From: Cladorhizidae sp. MBARI D1340-BT2
Taxonomy: Eukaryota; Porifera; Demospongiae; Poecilosclerida; Cladorhizidae
Direction: 5' to 3'
Assembly: GCA_028752905.1 (NCBI GenBank)
Contig: JAQNBH010000187.1
Coordinates: forward strand, 1-64,000
Length of the DNA: 64,000 nucleotides
Both the position numbers and the translations under genes were made by a program. Below, piece by piece: positions 59,254-64,000 of the stretch; position 1 is the stretch's first letter, and each line of letters opens with the position of its first letter. Below the pieces are notes generated by a model. The model saw only the letters and a program-made list of their open reading frames with translations, was not told the DNA's origin and searched no databases.

Positions 59254-62200
59254 CTAGTCATAGACACACTGCAACCTGTCACTAGTCATAGACACACTGC
59301 AACCAGTCACTAGTCATAGACACACTGCAACCAGTCACTAGTCATAGACACACTGCAACCAGTCACTAGTCATAGATACACTGCAACCAGTCACTAGTCA
59401 TAGACACACTGCAACCAGTCACTAGTCATAGACACACTGCAACCAGTCACTAGTCATAGACACACTGCAACCAGTCACTAGTCATAGACACAATGCAACC
59501 AGTCACTAGTCATAGATACACTGCAACCAGTCACTAGTCATAGACACACTGCAACCAGTCACTAGCCATAGACACACTGCAACCAGTCACTAGCCATAGA
59601 CACAGTGCAAACAGTCACTAGTCATAGACATACTGCAACCAGTCACTAGTCATAGACACACTGCAACCAGTCACTAGTCATAGACACACTGCAACCAGTC
59701 ACTAGTCATAGACACACTGCAACCAGTCACTAGTCATAGACACACTGCAACCAGTCACTAGTCATAGACACACTGCAACCAGTCACTAGTCATAGACACA
59801 CTGCAACCAGTCACTAGTCATAGACACACTGCAACCAGTCACTAGTCATAGACACACTGCAACCAGTCACTAGTCATAGACACACTGCAACCAGTCACTA
59901 GTCATAGATACACTGCAACCAGTCACTAGTCATAGACACACTGCAACCAGTCACTAGTCATAGACACACTGCAACCAGTCACTAGTCATAGACACACTGC
60001 AACCAGTCACTAGTCATAGACACAATGCAACCAGTCACTAGTCATAGATACACTGCAACCAGTCACTAGTCATAGACACACTGCAACCAGTCACTAGCCA
60101 TAGACACACTGCAACCAGTCACTAGCCATAGACACAGTGCAAACAGTCACTAGTCATAGACACACTGCAACCAGTCACTAGTCATAGACACACTGCAACC
60201 AGTCACTAGTCAGAGACACACTGCAACCAGTCACTAGTCATAGACACACTGCAACCAGTCACTAGTCATAGACACACTGCAACCAGTCACTAGTCATAGA
60301 TACACTGCAACCAGTCACTAGTCATAGACACACTGCAACCAGTCACTAGTCATAGACACACTGCAACCAGTCACTAGTCATAGACACACTGCAACCAGTC
60401 ACTAGTCATAGACACACTGCAACCAGTCACTAGTCATAGATACACTGCAACCAGTCACTAGTCATAGACACACTGCAACCAGTCACTAGTCATAGACACA
60501 CTGCAACCAGTCACTAGTCATAGATACACTGCAACCAGTCACTAGTCATAGACACACTGCAGCCAGTCACTAGTCATAGACACACTGCAACCAGTCACTA
60601 GTCATAGGCACACTGCAACCAGTCACTAGTCATAGACACACTGCAACCAGTCACTAGTCATAGACACACTGCAACCAGTCACTAGTCATAGATACACTGC
60701 AACCAGTCACTAGTCATAGATACACTGCAACCAGTCACTAGTCATAGACACACTGCAACCAGTCACAAGTCATAGACACACAGCAGCCAGTCACTAGTCA
60801 TAGATACACTGCAACCAGTCACTAGTCATAGACACACTGCAACCAGTCACTAGTCATAGACACACTGCAACCAGTCACTAGTCATAGATACACTGCAACC
60901 AGTCACTAGTTATAGACACACTGCAACCAGTCACTAGTCATAGACACACTGCAACCAGTCACTGGTCATAGATACACTGCAACCAGTCACTGGTCATAGA
61001 TACACAGCAACCAGTCACTAGGTCATAACACACTGCAACCAGTCACTAGTCATAGACACACTGCAACCAGTCACTAGTCATAGACACACTGCAACCAGTC
61101 ACTAGTCATAGACACACTGCAACCAGTCACTAGTCATAGATCACACTGCAACCAGTCACTAGTCATAGGTACACTGCAACCAGTCACTAGTCATAGACAA
61201 ACTGCAACCAGTCACTAGTCATAGACACACTGCAACCAGTCACTAGTCATAGACACACTGCAACCAGTCACTAGTCATAGACACACTGCAACCAGTCACT
61301 AGTCATAGACACACTGCAACCAGTCACTAGTCATAGACACACTGCAACCAGTCACTAGTCATAGACACACTGCAACCAGTCACTAGTCATAGACACACTG
61401 CAACCAGTCACTAGTCATAGACCACACTGCAACCAGTCACTAGTCATAGACACACTGCAACGAGTCACTAGTCAATAGACACACTGCAACCAGTCCACTA
61501 GTCATAGATACACTGCAACCAGTCACTAGTCATAGACACACTGCAACCAGTCACTAGTCATAGACACACTGCAACCAGTCACTAGTCATAGACACAATGC
61601 AACCATTCACTAGTCATAGATACACTGCAACCAGTCACTAGTCATAGATACACCGCAACCAGTCACTAGTCATAGACACACTGCAACCAGTCACTAGCCA
61701 TAGACACAGTGCAAACAGTCACTAGTCATAGACACACTGCAACCAGTCACTAGTCATAGACACACTGCAACCAGTCACTAGTGCATAGACACACTGCAAC
61801 CCAGTCACTAGTCATAGACACACTGCAACCAGTCACTAGTCATAGATACACTGCAACCAGTCACTAGTCATAGACACACTGCAACCAGTCACTAGTCATA
61901 GACACACTGCAACCAGTCACAAGTCATAGACACACAGCAGCCAGTCCACTAGTCATAGATACACTGCAACCAGTCACTAGTCATAGACACCACTGCAACC
62001 AGTCACTAGTCATAGACACACTGCAACCAGTCACTAGTCATAGATACACTGCAACCAGTCACTAGTTATAGACACACTGCAACCAGTCACTAGTCATAGA
62101 CACACTGCAACCAGTCACTGGTCATAGATACACTGCAACCAGTCACTGGTCATAGATACACAGCAACCAGTCCACTAGTCATAGACACACTGCAACCAGT

Positions 62201-64000
62201 CACTAGTCATAGACACACTGCAACCAGTCACTAGTCATAGACACACTGCAACCAGGTCACTAGTCATAGACACACTGCAACCAGTCACTAGTCATAGACA
62301 CACTGCAACCAGTCACTAGTCATAGACACACTGCAACCAGTCACTAGTCATAGACACACTGCAACCAGTCACTAGTCATAGACACACTGCAACCAGTCAC
62401 TAGTCATAGATACACTGCAACCAGTCACTATTCATAGACAACTGCAACCAGTCACTAGTCATAGACACACTGCAACCAGTCACTAGTCATAGACACACTG
62501 CAACCAGTCACTAGTCATAGACACAATGCAACCAGTCACTAGTCATAGATACACTGCAACCAGTCCACTAGTCATAGACACACTGCAACCAGTCACTAGG
62601 CCATAGACACACTGCAACCAGTCACTAGCCATAGACACAGTGCAAACAGTCACTAGTCATAGACACACTGCAACCAGTCACTAGTCATAGACACACTGCA
62701 ACCAGTCACTAGTCAGAGACACACTGCAACCAGTCACTAGTCATAGACACACTGCAACCAGTCACTAGTCATAGACACACTGCAACCAGTCACTAGTCAT
62801 AGACTACACTGCAACCAGGTCACTAGTCATAGACACACTGCAACCAGTCACTAGTCATAGACACACTGCAACCAGTCACTAGTCATAGACACACTGCAAC
62901 CAGTCACTAGTCATAGACACACTGCAACCAGTCACTAGTCATAGATACACTGCAACCAGTCACTAGTCATAGACACACTGCAACCAGTCACTAGTCATAG
63001 ACACACTGCAACCAGTCACTAGTCATAAGATACACTGCAACCAGTCACTATTCATAGACACACTGCAGCCAGTCACTAGTCATAGACACACTGCAACCAG
63101 TCACTAGTCATAGGCACACTGCAACCAGTCACTAGTCATAGACACACTGCAACCAGTCACTAGTCATAGACACACTGCAACCAGTCACTAGTCATAGATA
63201 CACTGCAACCAGTCACTAGTCATAGATACACTGCAACCAGTCACTAGTCATAGACACACTGCAACCAGTCCACAAGTCATAGACACACAGCAAGCCAGTC
63301 ACTAGTCATAGATACACTGCAACCAGTCACTAGTCATAGACACACTGCAACCAGTCACTAGTCATAGACACACTGCAACCAGTCACTAGTCATAGATACA
63401 CTGCAACCAGTCACTAGTTATAGACACACTGCAACCAGTCACTAGTCATAGGACACACTGCAACCAGTCACTGGTCATAGATACACTGCAACCAGTCACT
63501 GGTCATAGATACACAGCAACCAGTCACTAGTCATAGACACACTGCAACCAGTCACTAGTCATAGACAACACTGCAACCAGTCACTAGTCCATAGACACAC
63601 TGCAACCAGTCACTAGTCATAGACACACTGCAACCAGTCACTAGTCATAGATACACTGCAACCAGTCACTAGTCATAGGTACACTGCAACCAGTCACTAG
63701 TCATAGACACACTGCAACCAGTCACTAGTCATAGACACACTGCAACCAGTCACTAGTCATAGACACACTGCAACCAGTCACTAGTCATAGACACACTGCA
63801 ACCAGTCACTAGTCATAGACACACTGCAACCAGTCACTAGTCATAGACACACTGCAACGAGTCACTAGTCATAGACACACTGCAACCAGTCACTAGTCAT
63901 AGATACACTGCAACCAGTCACTAGTCATAGGACAACACTGCAACCAGTCACTAGTCATAGACACACTGCAACCAGTCACTAGTCATAGACACAATGCAAC
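59216..64000. repeat. Domain B superunit 5 (partial, runs off window)
   Basis: It starts with a 25-bp unit and repeats superunit 4 at an offset of 5,510 bp. CACAAGTCAT at 55,256 has its partner at 60,766, exactly 5,510 bp away. The next partners, 56,404 to 61,920 and 57,748 to 63,273, are displaced by +6 and +15 bases because of inserted bases in the last 3 kb. The variant order is otherwise the same, including CTATTCATAG (62,431) and CATAGGTACA. The superunit is cut by the window end, so its full length is unknown. Confidence 0.87.
61018..64000. other. Indel-rich end of the window
   Basis: From about 61,020 onward roughly 25 single-base length changes appear in 3 kb, nearly all gains. Examples are GGTCATAACA near 61,021, GATCACAC near 61,141, ACCACACTG near 61,421, GTCAATAG near 61,471, AGTCCACTA near 61,491, ACCAGGTCAC near 62,251, a two-base loss near 62,440, TCATAAGATAC near 63,026 and ATAGGACAACAC near 63,930. 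The matching copy 5,510 bp upstream has none of these. Between 32,805 and 61,018 the only length changes I could detect are the shared 25-bp units. The pattern is what unpolished single-molecule consensus looks like, so exact bases here should not be relied upon. Confidence 0.82.

Larger units (their letters stand above)
1..64000. repeat. 28-bp satellite array filling the whole window
   Basis: The commonest unit is CTGCAACCAGTCAC (unit positions 1-14) followed by TAGTCATAGACACA (15-28), repeated head to tail in one orientation for the entire window, about 2,285 copies. Composition per unit is A10 C9 G4 T5 (46% GC), with no CpG in the commonest unit. There is no non-repeat sequence anywhere, so neither array edge is inside the window. 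Most units match the consensus or differ by one or two bases. The most frequent difference is C to T at position 25 (GACACA to GATACA). The unit is not coding: two TAG codons on + and TGA, TAG and TGA on - rotate through all frames because 28 is not a multiple of 3, closing each + frame within 84 bp and each - frame within about 57 nt. Size and homogeneity fit eukaryotic satellite DNA. Centromeric, subtelomeric or other location cannot be decided from the sequence. Confidence 0.97.

Noticed and set aside
1..64000. CRISPR array
   Set aside because: A 28-bp direct repeat is in the CRISPR size range, but the repeats abut directly with no spacers, and there are no cas genes.
1..64000. A long repetitive protein gene
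   Set aside because: The unit is not a multiple of three. On + the TAG codons at unit positions 15-17 and 21-23 close each frame within 84 bp; on - TGA, TAG and TGA close each frame within about 57 nt. The variants I saw remove at most one of the two + stops in a unit, and both lie in the same phase.
1..64000. Telomeric repeat
   Set aside because: No TTAGGG, TTTAGGG, TTAGG or similar short G-rich runs on either strand. The unit is 28 bp with isolated G residues.
1..64000. CENP-B box or alpha-satellite-like centromere repeat
   Set aside because: The CENP-B box needs two CpGs (TTCG and CGGG cores). The commonest unit has no CpG, and the rare CpG-bearing variants such as CAACGAG do not fit the motif.
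1..64000. Transposable elements, rRNA or tRNA genes inside the array
   Set aside because: No stretch departs from the 28-bp pattern by more than a few bases, so there is no room for an inserted element or RNA gene.
1..64000. Strong hairpin or cruciform per unit
   Set aside because: The normal unit offers only the 6-bp ACTAGT palindrome and a 4-bp CAGT/ACTG pairing across a 16-base loop, too weak to claim a structure.
61018..64000. Biological decay of the array towards its edge
   Set aside because: Array-edge decay gives substitutions and mixed indels building up gradually. Here the changes are almost all one-base gains starting abruptly, while substitutions match the copy 5,510 bp upstream.
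1..64000. Assignment to a particular species or chromosome region
   Set aside because: I do not recognise the 28-bp unit, and there is no flanking sequence to place it.

Overview
The whole 64-kb window is one uninterrupted tandem-repeat array. The repeat unit is 28 bp and runs head to tail from the first base to the last, about 2,285 copies. On the + strand the commonest unit reads CTGCAACCAGTCAC (unit positions 1-14) followed by TAGTCATAGACACA (positions 15-28). I see no unique sequence, no gene, no RNA gene, no transposon and no flanking DNA. Every reading frame on both strands is closed by stop codons at short intervals. An array of this size and purity is typical of eukaryotic satellite or heterochromatic DNA (centromeric, pericentromeric, subtelomeric or an interstitial block). 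That placement is inference: nothing in the sequence identifies species or chromosome position.

The information lies in which units carry which base changes. The commonest change is C or T at unit position 25 (GACACA versus GATACA). Rarer changes recur at spacings that are exact multiples of 28 bp, so the array is built from larger higher-order blocks duplicated several times. Layout: (1) 1-1,140, noisy start with several 1-2 bp indels; (2) about 640-2,530, a 1,008-bp block present twice; (3) about 2,580-3,280, a 644-bp spaced duplication whose second copy contains a 9-bp-shorter unit; (4) about 6.65-27.06 kb, higher-order domain A, recognised by a multi-unit signature starting with a TTCAACC variant at nine positions; (5) 27.06-29.04 kb, transition; (6) 29.04-64 kb, higher-order domain B, recognised by CACAAGTCAT, CAGTGCAAACAG and CATAGGTACA variants and, from 35.86 kb, by a 25-bp unit lacking three bases. 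In domain B five superunits start at 38,346, 45,284, 50,209, 53,706 and 59,216. They share their first 3.5 kb and differ in total length (6,938; 4,925; 3,497; 5,510; and at least 4,785 bp).

Unit length is strikingly constant. The phase shows no net indel from about 6,066 to 20,570 and again from about 21,000 to 32,777. In contrast, single-base indels cluster at 1-1,140, at 20,570-20,990 and above all at 61,018-64,000. Several look like both alternative bases of the C/T site being written side by side. These clusters are better explained by poor consensus accuracy (few reads, unpolished or contig-edge sequence) than by biology.

All positions and offsets come from reading markers by eye and subtracting coordinates. 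I did not align every unit, so block edges are approximate unless given as exact.
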